A DNA stretch of 64,000 nt. Origin: Pseudomonas sp. B21-056. Lineage in GTDB: Bacteria; Pseudomonadota; Gammaproteobacteria; Pseudomonadales; Pseudomonadaceae. Position 1 is the stretch's first letter. Every line of letters begins with the position of its first letter. Below, piece by piece: positions 1-12,320 of this stretch. Made by a program: the position numbers and the translations under genes. The notes under the pieces are model-generated. The model saw nothing but the letters and a program-made list of their open reading frames with translations, was not told the origin of the DNA and made no database searches. The stretch covers positions 1-64,000 of the forward strand of contig NZ_CP087203.1 of assembly GCF_026016325.1 (NCBI RefSeq). Direction: 5' to 3'.

Positions 1-1527
1 ATGTCCGTGTCAGTGGAACTTTGGCAGCAGTGCGTGGAGCTTTTGCGCGATGAGCTGCCTGCCCAACAATTCAACACTTGGATCCGTCCACTACAGGTCG
101 AAGCCGAAGGCGACGAGTTGCGCGTCTATGCACCGAACCGTTTCGTTCTCGACTGGGTCAATGAAAAGTACCTGGGTCGGGTCATGGAACTGCTCGACGA
201 GCATGGCAATGGCATGGCGCCTGCGTTGTCCTTATTAATAGGCAGCAAGCGCAGCTCGGCCCCGCGTGCGGCCCCGAATGCCCCGTTGGCTGCCGCAGCC
301 TCCCAGGCCCAGGCTGCCACCGCGCCGGCCAACCCGGTCACCCCGGCTCCCGCACCAGCGCCGAGCAAAAGAAATACGCAGAAAGTGGCCGAGGCCAGTG
401 AAGAGCCGTCCCGGGACAGCTTCGATCCAATGGCGGGTGCCAGTACCCAGCAGGCGCCGGTACGCGCCGAGCAACGCACCGTGCAGGTCGAAGGTGCGCT
501 CAAGCACACCAGCTATCTGAACCGCACCTTTACCTTCGAGAACTTCGTCGAAGGCAAGTCCAACCAACTGGCCCGGGCGGCAGCCTGGCAGGTGGCGGAC
601 AACCCCAAGCATGGCTACAACCCGCTGTTCCTGTATGGCGGTGTGGGCCTGGGTAAGACTCACTTGATGCATGCTGTGGGTAACCACTTATTAAAGAAGA
701 ACCCGAATGCCAAGGTCGTGTACCTGCATTCCGAGCGTTTCGTCGCCGACATGGTCAAGGCGCTGCAACTGAACGCGATCAACGAGTTCAAGCGCTTCTA
801 CCGTTCGGTGGATGCGCTGCTGATCGACGACATTCAGTTCTTCGCCCGCAAGGAACGTTCCCAGGAAGAGTTTTTCCACACCTTCAACGCATTGCTTGAA
901 GGCGGACAGCAGGTCATTCTCACCAGCGACCGCTATCCGAAGGAAATCGAAGGCCTGGAAGAGCGCCTGAAATCGCGTTTCGGCTGGGGCCTGACGGTAG
1001 CCGTCGAGCCACCGGAACTGGAAACCCGGGTTGCGATCCTGATGAAGAAGGCTGATCAGGCCAAGGTCGAGCTGCCTCACGATGCCGCGTTCTTCATCGC
1101 CCAACGTATCCGCTCGAACGTGCGCGAGCTCGAAGGCGCGCTCAAGCGGGTGATCGCGCACTCCCACTTCATGGGGCGCGATATCACCATCGAGCTGATT
1201 CGTGAGTCCTTGAAAGACCTGCTGGCGCTTCAGGACAAGCTGGTTTCTGTGGATAACATTCAGCGAACTGTTGCTGAATACTACAAAATCAAGATCTCCG
1301 ATCTGCTCTCCAAACGCCGTTCGCGTTCGGTGGCCCGGCCGCGCCAAGTGGCCATGGCCTTGTCCAAGGAGCTGACCAACCACAGCCTGCCGGAAATCGG
1401 CGATGTGTTTGGCGGACGCGACCACACCACCGTGTTGCACGCCTGCCGCAAGATCAATGAACTTAAGGAATCCGACGCGGACATCCGCGAGGACTATAAG
1501 AACCTGCTGCGTACACTGACCACTTGA
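1..1527 (+). CDS. dnaA: Chromosomal replication initiator DnaA
   Basis: DnaA binds the 9-mer DnaA boxes at oriC, melts the origin as an ATP-bound filament and loads DnaB; it also regulates transcription. The 508-residue product has all four domains: an N-terminal helicase-interaction domain (about 1-85), a long Ala/Pro-rich linker (about 90-165) typical of pseudomonads, an AAA+ core with Walker [10 protein letters not shown] near 213-221 and Walker [10 protein letters not shown] near 273-281, and the C-terminal DnaA-box helix-turn-helix with [15 protein letters not shown] near 471-485. The ATG is the first base of the window, so promoter and RBS are not visible. dnaN follows after 39 bp in the same direction, the usual replication operon. 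Confidence 0.99.
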   Translation: MSVSVELWQQCVELLRDELPAQQFNTWIRPLQVEAEGDELRVYAPNRFVLDWVNEKYLGRVMELLDEHGNGMAPALSLLIGSKRSSAPRAAPNAPLAAAASQAQAATAPANPVTPAPAPAPSKRNTQKVAEASEEPSRDSFDPMAGASTQQAPVRAEQRTVQVEGALKHTSYLNRTFTFENFVEGKSNQLARAAAWQVADNPKHGYNPLFLYGGVGLGKTHLMHAVGNHLLKKNPNAKVVYLHSERFVADMVKALQLNAINEFKRFYRSVDALLIDDIQFFARKERSQEEFFHTFNALLEGGQQVILTSDRYPKEIEGLEERLKSRFGWGLTVAVEPPELETRVAILMKKADQAKVELPHDAAFFIAQRIRSNVRELEGALKRVIAHSHFMGRDITIELIRESLKDLLALQDKLVSVDNIQRTVAEYYKIKISDLLSKRRSRSVARPRQVAMALSKELTNHSLPEIGDVFGGRDHTTVLHACRKINELKESDADIREDYKNLLRTLTT

Positions 1528-1566
1528 TGACCACCAGCGCAGCTTATTAAGGCAAGGGACTAGACC

Positions 1567-2670
1567 ATGCATTTCACCATTCAACGCGAAGCCCTGTTGA
1601 AACCCCTGCAACTGGTCGCAGGCGTCGTCGAACGCCGCCAGACCTTGCCGGTACTTTCCAACGTGCTGCTGGTTGTCGAAGGCCAGCAACTGTCGCTGAC
1701 CGGTACCGACCTGGAAGTCGAGCTGGTTGGTCGTGTGCAGCTTGAAGAGCCGGCCGATCCGGGCTCCATCACCGTGCCGGCGCGCAAGCTGATGGACATC
1801 TGCAAGAGCCTGCCCAACGATGCGCTGATCGATATCAAGGTCGATGAGCAGAAGCTTGTGGTCAAGGCCGGTCGCAGCCGTTTTACCCTGTCGACCCTGC
1901 CGGCCAACGACTTCCCGACCGTGGAAGAAGGCCCGGGCTCGCTGACCTGCAGCCTCGAGCAAAGCAGGCTGCGCCGCTTGATCGAACGCACCAGCTTCGC
2001 CATGGCCCAGCAGGACGTGCGCTACTACCTCAACGGCATGCTGCTGGAGGTGTCCGCCGGTGTTATCCGCGCCGTCGCCACCGACGGTCACCGCCTGGCG
2101 ATGTGCTCGATGCAGGCCGATATCGGTCAGCCGGATCGCCACCAGGTGATCGTACCCCGCAAAGGTATCCTGGAATTGGCGCGCCTGCTGACCGAACCGG
2201 ACGGCAACGTCAGCATTGTGTTGGGCCAGCACCACATCCGCGCCACCACCGGAGAGTTCACCTTCACCTCGAAGCTGGTGGACGGCAAGTTCCCTGACTA
2301 CGAGCGCGTGCTGCCCAAAGGTGGCGACAAGCTGGTACTCGGTGACCGCCAGGCGCTGCGCGAGGCCTTCAGCCGTACCGCGATCCTGTCCAACGAGAAG
2401 TACCGTGGCATTCGCCTGCAACTGGCCAGTGGTCAGTTGAAGATCCAGGCCAACAACCCGGAACAGGAAGAAGCGGAAGAAGAAGTGGGCGTCGACTACA
2501 ACGGCGGCTCCCTGGAAATCGGCTTCAACGTCAGCTACCTGCTCGACGTGCTGGGCGTGATGACCACCGAGCAAGTGCGTCTGATCCTGTCGGACTCCAA
2601 CAGCAGTGCGCTGGTCCAGGAATCCGATAACGACGATTCGGCCTACGTTGTCATGCCGATGCGTCTGTAA
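1567..2670 (+). CDS. dnaN: DNA polymerase III beta subunit (sliding clamp)
   Basis: This is the ring-shaped homodimeric clamp that tethers polymerase III and other enzymes to DNA. The 367-residue length is the family norm and fits three clamp domains of about 120 residues each. The start MHFTIQREALLKPLQ and the C-terminal YVVMPMRL, which lines the peptide-binding pocket of the clamp, are characteristic. An AAGGCAAGGGA stretch lies just before the ATG as a plausible RBS. It sits between dnaA and recF with short gaps, so cotranscription is likely. Nothing unusual was seen. Confidence 0.99.
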   Translation: MHFTIQREALLKPLQLVAGVVERRQTLPVLSNVLLVVEGQQLSLTGTDLEVELVGRVQLEEPADPGSITVPARKLMDICKSLPNDALIDIKVDEQKLVVKAGRSRFTLSTLPANDFPTVEEGPGSLTCSLEQSRLRRLIERTSFAMAQQDVRYYLNGMLLEVSAGVIRAVATDGHRLAMCSMQADIGQPDRHQVIVPRKGILELARLLTEPDGNVSIVLGQHHIRATTGEFTFTSKLVDGKFPDYERVLPKGGDKLVLGDRQALREAFSRTAILSNEKYRGIRLQLASGQLKIQANNPEQEEAEEEVGVDYNGGSLEIGFNVSYLLDVLGVMTTEQVRLILSDSNSSALVQESDNDDSAYVVMPMRL

Positions 2671-2687
2671 TGATCAGCAGAAGCTAG

Positions 2688-6214
<3,527 letters not shown>

Positions 6215-6251
6215 TCTAGCTGTAGGCATAACGTTGTTGATCAACGGACTC

Positions 6252-6296
6252 AAACACAAAAAAGGCCAATTTTAATAATTGGCCTTTTTTGTGTTT
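6252..6296 (+). terminator. Bidirectional intrinsic terminator after gyrB
   Basis: Two perfectly complementary 20-nt arms (6252-6271 and 6277-6296) flank a 5-nt loop. The stem holds GGCC flanked by A and T runs on either side, so it could stop transcription from both directions. It closes the dnaA-dnaN-recF-gyrB group and marks the left edge of the accessory region. Confidence 0.93.
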
Positions 6297-6503
6297 GCCC
6301 GGAAATTTGAGATCTGTTCTCTTGCCAATTGCTGGGGGTACAACTGGATTAGACCGCATCAGCTACCAAAATTATTTTCACGCGCTCGCTCAATTAAACC
6401 TGGGTCTCAGAGTCACCGAAAATGGTCCTGCCCTACTTTTTCCTTTGATTCAAAAGGAGAGACGAATTACACCGCCCCTCCTATGCATCTTATAAACTTA
6501 AAG
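6297..6503. other. Short AT-rich spacer, no gene recognised
   Basis: The 207 bp between the gyrB terminator and the next gene contain short open frames but none with a convincing RBS or family resemblance. Composition drops towards AT-rich, which marks the start of the accessory region. Confidence 0.5.
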
Positions 6504-7142
6504 CTACCTGTAAGAAATAGTCATGATATTTTTAATGAAATTGCATTGGGAAATTTCAGCAATAAAAGCCTCTGCATAGTCTGGATAGAAAATTTTACTT
6601 AGGCCTTCAGCATTTTTCTGTAATGTTTTTGCCGCGACCGTGTAATTTCCCAACTTTTCGCCTGGCCCGATTTCAGCTGCTGGTGAGAAAAAAGTCCAAT
6701 CCAGGTCGTCACAGGATCTAATTATCTTAAATGCATTGTCGTGAGCTAATCCGTACGGCCTGTAATCTACCGGAAAATACGGTGCATTCACTAGAATTGA
6801 ACCTGGTGCGACTTCTAAGCTTCCGGCCCCTCCCACAACAATGATGCGTTTGATTCTAGCTTCACGCGCGGCGGCCACGATGGATTTGGCCGCATCAATT
6901 ACGGTATCAATTTCGTTACCATGGGCTCCATAGGCGCTCGCCAGCACATCTGCCCCTTTTATGGCGTTGGCAAAGGAGGTGGTATCAGTAATATCCGCCA
7001 CCTTAAAGTGCACAGCTTCTAGTCCTTCTGGTGCTTTACGAGCAGAGCGGACAATACCGATGACATCATGTCCCTGACATAGAGCTTCCTTGGCAATTGC
7101 AGAGCCGATTTTACCTGTAGGCGCTATTAGTGCGATTTTCAT
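6504..7142 (-). CDS. NAD(P)-binding oxidoreductase, NmrA/YwnB-like
   Basis: A 212-residue single-domain Rossmann protein. The N-terminus MKIALIAPTGKIGSAIAKEA has a GxxGxxG-like dinucleotide loop (APTGKIG), followed by a basic residue pair after beta-2 (IVRSARKAP) that suggests NADPH. The mid-part IKRIIVVGGAGSLEVAPG is typical of the NmrA-like, atypical short-chain group that includes YwnB and NAD(P)H-binding flavin-reductase-like proteins. It lacks a classical YxxxK catalytic pair, so a regulatory or quinone/flavin reductase role is possible. It is divergent from a LysR gene across a 151-bp spacer, a common pairing of target and regulator. The gene is more AT-rich than the core genes, which suggests horizontal origin. 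Confidence 0.8.
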   Translation of the reverse strand: MKIALIAPTGKIGSAIAKEALCQGHDVIGIVRSARKAPEGLEAVHFKVADITDTTSFANAIKGADVLASAYGAHGNEIDTVIDAAKSIVAAAREARIKRIIVVGGAGSLEVAPGSILVNAPYFPVDYRPYGLAHDNAFKIIRSCDDLDWTFFSPAAEIGPGEKLGNYTVAAKTLQKNAEGLSKIFYPDYAEAFIAEISQCNFIKNIMTISYR

Positions 7143-7242
7143 TGTGTTCCCTCTTCGATTTAATATTTGCTCTTATACATTCACTTGGTTGAAAATCAGC
7201 CATGAGGGGAATTTTAATTACTTGTATTCATCCGAAAAACCT

Positions 7243-7266
7243 CATATAAATGGCTGGTTTGTTGCG
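7243..7266 (+). repeat. 24-bp promoter-proximal repeat, copy 1
   Basis: A 24-bp sequence ending in GCTGGTTTGTTGCG lies 28 bp before the LysR start codon. It recurs at 8910-8933 with 22 of 24 positions identical. It is probably part of the LysR operator/promoter region shared by the divergent gene pair. Confidence 0.6.
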
Positions 7267-7293
7267 TAGAACAATCAAATAGGCAGGGGGTAT

Positions 7294-8196
7294 ATGGACA
7301 GGATCACTGCTATGAAGGTATTCGTGGCCGTCGTGACGCATAAAAGCCAAACAGCTGCAGCTGAACGGCTCGATATCTCGCGGGCCATGGTGACCCGATA
7401 CTTGGCAGAACTGGAAACCTGGTTGGGTGCCAGATTAATGCACCGCACTACCCGTCGGTTTGGACTGACGCCCGTAGGTGAGGCTTGTCTTCTCCAATGC
7501 CAAGAACTGCTGCAACGGATTGAGCAGCTTGAGGTCGATTCAAGGAGGGATGAAACCGAACCCAGTGGTCTGATACGCATTACAGCGAGCACATGGTTAT
7601 GGCAGACACATCTTTCCACCGCATTAACCGCTTATATGCAACGCTACCCTAACGTTAGAATTGACTTATTGTTGGGTGAGCAACGCGTGAATCTGGTAGA
7701 GGAACGTATAGATCTGGCCATCCGCATTACAAGCGATCTTGATCCCGGCCTGATAGCCAAGAAGCTGGCCGACTGCCAAACGGTTATCTGCGTATCACCT
7801 GCTTATCTGGAACGGCACGGCACCCCTCTGCAACTGGTGGACTTATCCAGTCACAACTGCTTGACGCATGCCTTTTCCGCTAAAAACGAATGGAAGTTCC
7901 GCCATCTGCAGAATATACATAGTGTCCTTGTTAGCGGTAATCTTAGTACTAACGAAGCTGTAGTCCTTATGGATGCATCGCTGAAGGGGCTGGGCATCGC
8001 CAAATTACCCTTATACCTAGTTGCACAACATCTAAAAAACGGTACGCTGGTTCAATTATTACCCGGCTACAGAGCTCATGAAATGGGAATCTATGCCATT
8101 TATACTTCAAGGCAGTTTATGTCGACCGCATTAAGGACCATGCTTGACTTTGTATCCGCACATTTTGAAAAGCAGAATCCTCCAAGCATTCTATAA
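7294..8196 (+). CDS. LysR-family transcriptional regulator
   Basis: A 300-residue LTTR. The N-terminal winged helix-turn-helix begins MDRITAMKVFVAVV and contains the recognition segment TAAAERLDISRAMVTRYLAELE followed by LGARLMHRTTRRFGLTPVGE, typical of the AaeR/DmlR-like subgroup. The C-terminal part (about 90-295) is the effector-binding type 2 periplasmic-binding fold. The ATG is supported by CAGGGGG seven bases upstream. The gene diverges from the NAD(P)-binding protein at 6504-7142, its likeliest target. Codon use is AT-richer than the flanking core genes. Confidence 0.9.
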   Translation: MDRITAMKVFVAVVTHKSQTAAAERLDISRAMVTRYLAELETWLGARLMHRTTRRFGLTPVGEACLLQCQELLQRIEQLEVDSRRDETEPSGLIRITASTWLWQTHLSTALTAYMQRYPNVRIDLLLGEQRVNLVEERIDLAIRITSDLDPGLIAKKLADCQTVICVSPAYLERHGTPLQLVDLSSHNCLTHAFSAKNEWKFRHLQNIHSVLVSGNLSTNEAVVLMDASLKGLGIAKLPLYLVAQHLKNGTLVQLLPGYRAHEMGIYAIYTSRQFMSTALRTMLDFVSAHFEKQNPPSIL

Positions 8197-8338
8197 AATG
8201 CCGAGAAAAAATGGAGATTCTAGAGAATAATCCATTCGTGTAGCAGGAGGATTACAGAGGGCTCGCTTTGGATGACGTAACAGTAAAGAGATAGTGAAGA
8301 GCAATGGCTAAAAGCATTGACTTGCAAACTTTCAAGTA

Positions 8339-8602
8339 CTACGTAGCAGGACTGCAAATTTCAAATTTTATTCTGCTTGAGTTGAGAATCAAGAATCCTA
8401 TGAGTTCTTGTAGTTCTGAAGAAAGTAAATGATCATGCATGGACGCTTTGTCGAGCCAATTACACTCGATCACCCAGTGCTTGGAGCAATCTGCTTTAAC
8501 CAATTTACACCCTGCACAATTTTTTGATTCTAATTTGACGTTATTTAGCAGCGTTAGGATTTTAGACTCAAAAAAATCACTCATTGAAATTTCGAATTCC
8601 AT
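8339..8602 (-). CDS. Small ABM-fold (quinol monooxygenase-like) protein
   Basis: An 87-residue product from the ATG at 8602; an in-frame GTG at 8626 would add eight residues. The pattern GCKLVKADCSKHWVIECNW followed by DKASMHDHLLSSELQEL matches the antibiotic-biosynthesis-monooxygenase fold: GC, then a beta strand ending in a Trp, then an acidic helix with HL and SxEL. YgiN and similar quinol monooxygenases look like this. No strong RBS is visible and the region is very AT-rich (about 35% GC by eye), so expression is uncertain. The homology call is from pattern only; function is unknown. Confidence 0.5.
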   Translation of the reverse strand: MEFEISMSDFFESKILTLLNNVKLESKNCAGCKLVKADCSKHWVIECNWLDKASMHDHLLSSELQELIGFLILNSSRIKFEICSPAT

Positions 8603-8626
8603 TTTGCTTTTTATAAGGTTTAACAC

Positions 8627-9511
8627 AGGTATAACTCCGAATTATCCATTGATGTCAGTGTTTTTACCAATAAACGTTATTTTTAGAGAAATTCAAATTC
8701 ATAAGCTGAGCGCATAAATTATGTAAACGAAAGTTACATGCTTGCAAAGTTATGGGGCTAATGGTCGCAACAAAAGTATTACTGATTTTATAAGCGCCAA
8801 GAAAAAGCTTCATAGTGGTTTACGATTTTTATAACTATAAAGCGTATGCATTCTCTATAGAACTCAGCAGGTGACTTAGTCTAACCACTTTCATTAACTA
8901 GAAAAGCGCCATATACATAGCTGGTTTGTTGCGCAATTCAAGCGAATCGAAAAGCATGAGATAGTGTGATGCCGCTGCGATTGCGCCAAGCACCGCTGCC
9001 TTCTTTTCACGTTAACTCAAGAACCGCGTTAATCCAGTCGGAACGCTTTTAGGTCAGTTTCGAATGCCATTCGCCGTATGTAGGTGACCAGGGCAAGCGG
9101 CGAACACTTCGGCGAGGCCGCATTAATCGCAAGTGATCGTTGAAAGCTACCATCCACTGCACCGGTCGATGCCAAACCGCTGGGCCTCCCGGATCATCAA
9201 TTTTATGAACCCACATCAACTGCAGCCACCCGCTCTAGAAAAATCGCAACGCACCTGCATTGGCTTTTTTGTTCGCCTTTAAGCGTGTTCCCACTCCGAC
9301 CTATTGGTCAGAAAGCGGGTAGCCTAGTAACACGTGAAACAAAAACGTTAGTGCTCAAGGGCCTGCGAAGCGGCGCAGCCCCCGTAATACGGAGACGGAG
9401 TAAGTTCTGGCGCAATTCTTGCGTATTAAATAACTTACACATCGTTTTTTTATTTTTACAGAACGATGTGTTGAGGTGAATCGAACAAATCCAATACCAA
9501 GGGTAGTCTCA
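8627..9511. other. 885-bp non-coding stretch with probable gene remains
   Basis: No complete gene is visible. The AT-rich left part (8627-8940) contains the second copy of the 24-bp LysR-promoter-like repeat but no LysR gene. The middle (about 8960-9230) switches to higher GC and reads through without a recognisable product, looking like decayed coding sequence. The right part (about 9420-9511) is AT-rich again, leads into the permease gene and probably holds its promoter. Confidence 0.5.
8910..8933 (+). repeat. 24-bp promoter-proximal repeat, copy 2
   Basis: Identical at 22 of 24 positions to 7243-7266 and in the same orientation. In both places an enzyme-like gene lies to the left on the minus strand, but only the first copy is followed by a LysR gene. 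This suggests a second divergent unit whose regulator has been lost. Confidence 0.55.
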
Positions 9512-10906
9512 ATGAGTGGTACGCAAACTTCCAACAATCTGGAACAGGGGCTCAAGCCCCGTCATGTGACGATGCTCTCCATCGCCGGCGTGATTGGTGC
9601 CGGGCTTTTCGTGGGCTCCGGCCACGCTATCGCAGCGGCTGGTCCGGCCGTGTTGTTGGCCTACGCCGCTGCTGGTGCATTGGTGGTGTTGGTGATGCGG
9701 ATGCTGGGTGAAATGGCGGTGGCTTCGCCGGACACCGGTTCGTTCTCGACCTATGCCGATCGTGCGATTGGTCACTGGGCTGGCTTCACCATCGGTTGGC
9801 TCTACTGGTGGTTCTGGGTCCTGGTGATTCCCTTGGAAGCCAATGCTGCGGCAACGATCCTGCATGCCTGGTTCCCGAATGTGGCCATCTGGGTTTTCAC
9901 CTTGGTCATCACGTTGCTGCTGACGATCACCAACCTGTTCAGTGTGAAGAATTACGGGGAGTTCGAGTTCTGGTTCGCCCTGGTCAAGGTGGTGGCGATC
10001 ATCGGTTTCATTGCCCTTGGCCTTCTGGCTATTTTTGGCTTGCTGCCCACCAGTCAGGTCAGCGGTGTTTCGCACCTGTTTGATACCCAGGGTTTCCTGC
10101 CAAACGGCATGGGCGCGGTGCTGGGCGCGATCCTGACCACCATGTTTTCGTTCATGGGCACCGAGATCGTCACCATCGCCGCCGCTGAATCGAAAAATCC
10201 GGGGCAGCAGATTTCCAAGGCCACCAACTCGGTGATCTGGCGGATTGGCTTGTTCTACCTTGTCTCCATCTTCATCGTCGTCGCCTTGGTGCCGTGGAAT
10301 GATCCGATTCTCGCCAGCGTCGGTTCCTACCAGACCGTGCTGGAGCGCATGGGCATTCCAAATGCCAAGTTGATCGTCGATATCGTGGTGCTGGTGGCGG
10401 TGACCAGTTGCCTGAACTCGGCGCTCTACACGGCGTCGCGGATGATGTTTTCGCTGGGTAAACGCGGTGACGCGCCGGCCGTTTCCCAGCGCACCAACAA
10501 GAGCGGTACACCTTACTGGGCGGTGGTGCTGTCGACCGCTGCTGCGTTCCTGGCAGTGTTCGCCAACTACGTGGCCCCGGCTGCGGTGTTCGAATTCCTG
10601 CTGGCCAGCTCCGGCGCCATCGCATTGCTGGTGTATCTGGTGATCGCGTTTTCGCAGCTGCGCATGCGCAAACAGCGCATGGTTCGCGGTGAGAAAATTG
10701 CCTTCAGAATGTGGCTGTTCCCGGGACTGACCTATGCGGTGATCATCTTCATCATCGCGGCCCTGACCATCATGCTGTTCCAGGAAGCCCATCGGGTGGA
10801 AATCCTGGCGACCGGACTGCTGAGCCTGTTGGTGGTGGTATCCGGGTTGCTGGTGCAGCGCCGTCGGATTGCAAAAGCAGGAAGCCTGGTACAGGCGCAC
10901 GGCTGA
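9512..10906 (+). CDS. gabP: GABA permease-like amino acid transporter (APC family)
   Basis: A 464-residue inner-membrane transporter with about 12 hydrophobic segments. The APC signature IAGVIGAGLFVGSGHAI lies in the first membrane helix, followed by LGEMAVASPDTGSFSTYA, both typical of the GabP/AroP amino-acid transporter branch of the APC superfamily. MSGTQTSNNLEQGLKPRHV is the expected N-terminus; upstream in-frame GTG codons exist but would add a non-conserved extension. The closest family I recognise is Pseudomonas GabP (4-aminobutyrate uptake by proton symport); the exact substrate is inferred. The stop codon abuts an intergenic palindrome that has been split by an IS. Confidence 0.9.
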   Translation: MSGTQTSNNLEQGLKPRHVTMLSIAGVIGAGLFVGSGHAIAAAGPAVLLAYAAAGALVVLVMRMLGEMAVASPDTGSFSTYADRAIGHWAGFTIGWLYWWFWVLVIPLEANAAATILHAWFPNVAIWVFTLVITLLLTITNLFSVKNYGEFEFWFALVKVVAIIGFIALGLLAIFGLLPTSQVSGVSHLFDTQGFLPNGMGAVLGAILTTMFSFMGTEIVTIAAAESKNPGQQISKATNSVIWRIGLFYLVSIFIVVALVPWNDPILASVGSYQTVLERMGIPNAKLIVDIVVLVAVTSCLNSALYTASRMMFSLGKRGDAPAVSQRTNKSGTPYWAVVLSTAAAFLAVFANYVAPAAVFEFLLASSGAIALLVYLVIAFSQLRMRKQRMVRGEKIAFRMWLFPGLTYAVIIFIIAALTIMLFQEAHRVEILATGLLSLLVVVSGLLVQRRRIAKAGSLVQAHG

Positions 10907-10953
10907 TTGATCGTTCCCACGCGGAAGCGTCACTAGTGTCCGGTAAAAACTGA

Positions 10954-10973
10954 AGGGGGAGCTTGCTCCCCCT
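10954..10973. terminator. Hairpin inside the left IS end
   Basis: AGGGGGAGC pairs with GCTCCCCCT around a 2-nt TT loop. There is no strong T-run, so it is better described as a protective stem-loop than a proven terminator. Confidence 0.5.
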
Positions 10974-11025
10974 TGCTGTACCTGCCTTTGAGCGATACTC
11001 GGCTTTTTCAGACTCGATTCCGGCT

Positions 11026-12195
11026 ATGTTCAGCAGCACTCGCTTTTCACAAATGCTCCAAGCACTCCCTCATCAGTTGTTCAAAAATGCAGTCAAACGC
11101 TGTGGCGCTGATCGTTATGCCAAGCAATTCAGCTCTTGGGATCTGCTCGTCACGCTGATCTTTGGTCAGATAACACAAGCCAGCAGCCTGCGCGCCTTGG
11201 CGACAGCATCGCAATCGCTGGAACCTCACCATTATCATCTCAACGCTCGCAGCATGGTTCGCTCAACGCTTTGTGATGCCTTGAGCAAACGCAGTTCAGA
11301 GCCTTTTCGGCTGGCCTGCGAGCACTTGCTGCAGGGCGTTGGCCGCAAGCAGCGCAAGTCCCTGGAAGCGATGGTCACGCTGATCGACTCGACCTCAATC
11401 ACCTTGCGCGGTCCCGGCTTCGACGACTGGACCGCTGCGACGAAAACCCGCATAACACAAGGCCTGAAGGTGCATGTGGCAATTGATCCACGACAAACAG
11501 CACCCACTTACGTGAACATCACTGCCGCCAACGTCAATGACCTGAGTGACGCCCTGACCATGCCGCTTGAAGCAGGCATCACGTACGTTTTCGACAAGGG
11601 ATACTGCGATTACAACTGGTGGCACCAGATTGATCAGGTGGGGGCGTTCTTCGTCACACGACTCAAAAAAAATGCCAATGTGAATCACGTAGAGGATCTG
11701 AACAGAGGGGAAAATGCCGACTTCATAGAGTCGGACGAAGCCGTGCGATTTGGCAAAAAACACCTGAATACACGACGGTTAAATCACTATCACGACCAAA
11801 CCGTACGTCGGGTCCAGGTTCGTCGAGATGATCACGAAACGCCGCTGATCCTGGTGACTAATGATTTTTCACGCTCAGCTGAAGAAATTGCCGACCTGTA
11901 CAAGCAGCGCTGGCAGATCGAGTTGTTCTTCAAGTGGATCAAGCAAAAACTCAAGCTCAAACGGTACTTCGGATTCTCTGAAAACGCGGTGCGTCTACAA
12001 ATCTACAGCGCGCTGATCACATACCTTTTGCTGCTCCTGTATCAACAACGCTCGGCCTGCTCAGACTCACTTTCAAACTTCACTATCCGGCTGGCTCATA
12101 GCTTGTTTGAGCGCCCGCTCAGCGACACACACCGCGGATATCGAAGGCAAGAACGAACAGAGCTGAAGGCTGCCCAGGGTAGCCTTCAGCTATGA
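11026..12195 (+). CDS. IS4-family DDE transposase
   Basis: From the ATG at 11026 the product is 389 residues, starting MFSSTRFSQMLQALPHQLF; a TTG at 10963 in frame would lie within the end hairpin and is unlikely. The N-terminal region resembles the DUF4372 domain of this group (WDLLVTLIFGQITQASSLRAL). The catalytic acids are visible in LIDSTS, VFDKGYCDY and the IS4 signature Y-2-R-3-E-6-K in YKQRWQIELFFKWIK. All three are intact and no frameshift is seen, so the element could be active. Confidence 0.93.
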   Translation: MFSSTRFSQMLQALPHQLFKNAVKRCGADRYAKQFSSWDLLVTLIFGQITQASSLRALATASQSLEPHHYHLNARSMVRSTLCDALSKRSSEPFRLACEHLLQGVGRKQRKSLEAMVTLIDSTSITLRGPGFDDWTAATKTRITQGLKVHVAIDPRQTAPTYVNITAANVNDLSDALTMPLEAGITYVFDKGYCDYNWWHQIDQVGAFFVTRLKKNANVNHVEDLNRGENADFIESDEAVRFGKKHLNTRRLNHYHDQTVRRVQVRRDDHETPLILVTNDFSRSAEEIADLYKQRWQIELFFKWIKQKLKLKRYFGFSENAVRLQIYSALITYLLLLLYQQRSACSDSLSNFTIRLAHSLFERPLSDTHRGYRRQERTELKAAQGSLQL

Positions 12196-12320
12196 AAAGG
12201 TTTTACCGGACACTAGTGACGCTCTGCGTGGGAATGCAGCCAGAAACGCTCTGCGTCTCAAAGAGGCGAACGCAGAGCGTCCGTTGAGGCATTCCCACGC
12301 AGAGCGTGGGAACGATCAAC

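Larger units (their letters stand above)
10931..12218 (+). mobile_element. IS4-family insertion sequence
   Basis: About 1.29 kb. The ends are imperfect inverted repeats: CACTAGTGTCCGGTAAAAAC at 10931-10950 and its complement at 12199-12218, with 19 of 20 matching. A further five symmetric bases outside (AGCGT/ACGCT) belong either to the IS or to the host palindrome, so exact ends and target duplication cannot be fixed; the symmetric CTAG is a candidate duplicated target. One transposase gene fills the element. A hairpin at 10954-10973 lies just inside the left end, a feature many IS use to block incoming transcription and translation. Confidence 0.88.
10907..12319. repeat. Intergenic palindromic repeat interrupted by an IS
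   Basis: The outer arms TTGATCGTTCCCACGC (10907-10922) and GCGTGGGAACGATCAA (12304-12319) are perfect inverted repeats. Further internal pairs (ACGCTCTGCGTGGGAATGC near 12219 and its complement near 12289-12307) show that the element originally folded into several hairpins. It is a common Pseudomonas intergenic palindrome family lying between the permease and response-regulator stops. The IS sits in its first hairpin. Confidence 0.8.

Noticed and set aside
1528..1566. Possible origin elements between dnaA and dnaN
   Set aside because: Only 39 bp with no DnaA box or AT-rich tract; oriC in Pseudomonas lies upstream of dnaA, outside the window.
691..2574. Long minus-strand open frame (627 codons) across dnaA and dnaN
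   Set aside because: Shadow of strongly conserved plus-strand genes in high-GC sequence; no RBS or family resemblance.
6279..6602. 107-codon plus-strand frame after gyrB
   Set aside because: Starts inside the terminator stem, overlaps the NAD(P)-binding gene and has no RBS or homology.
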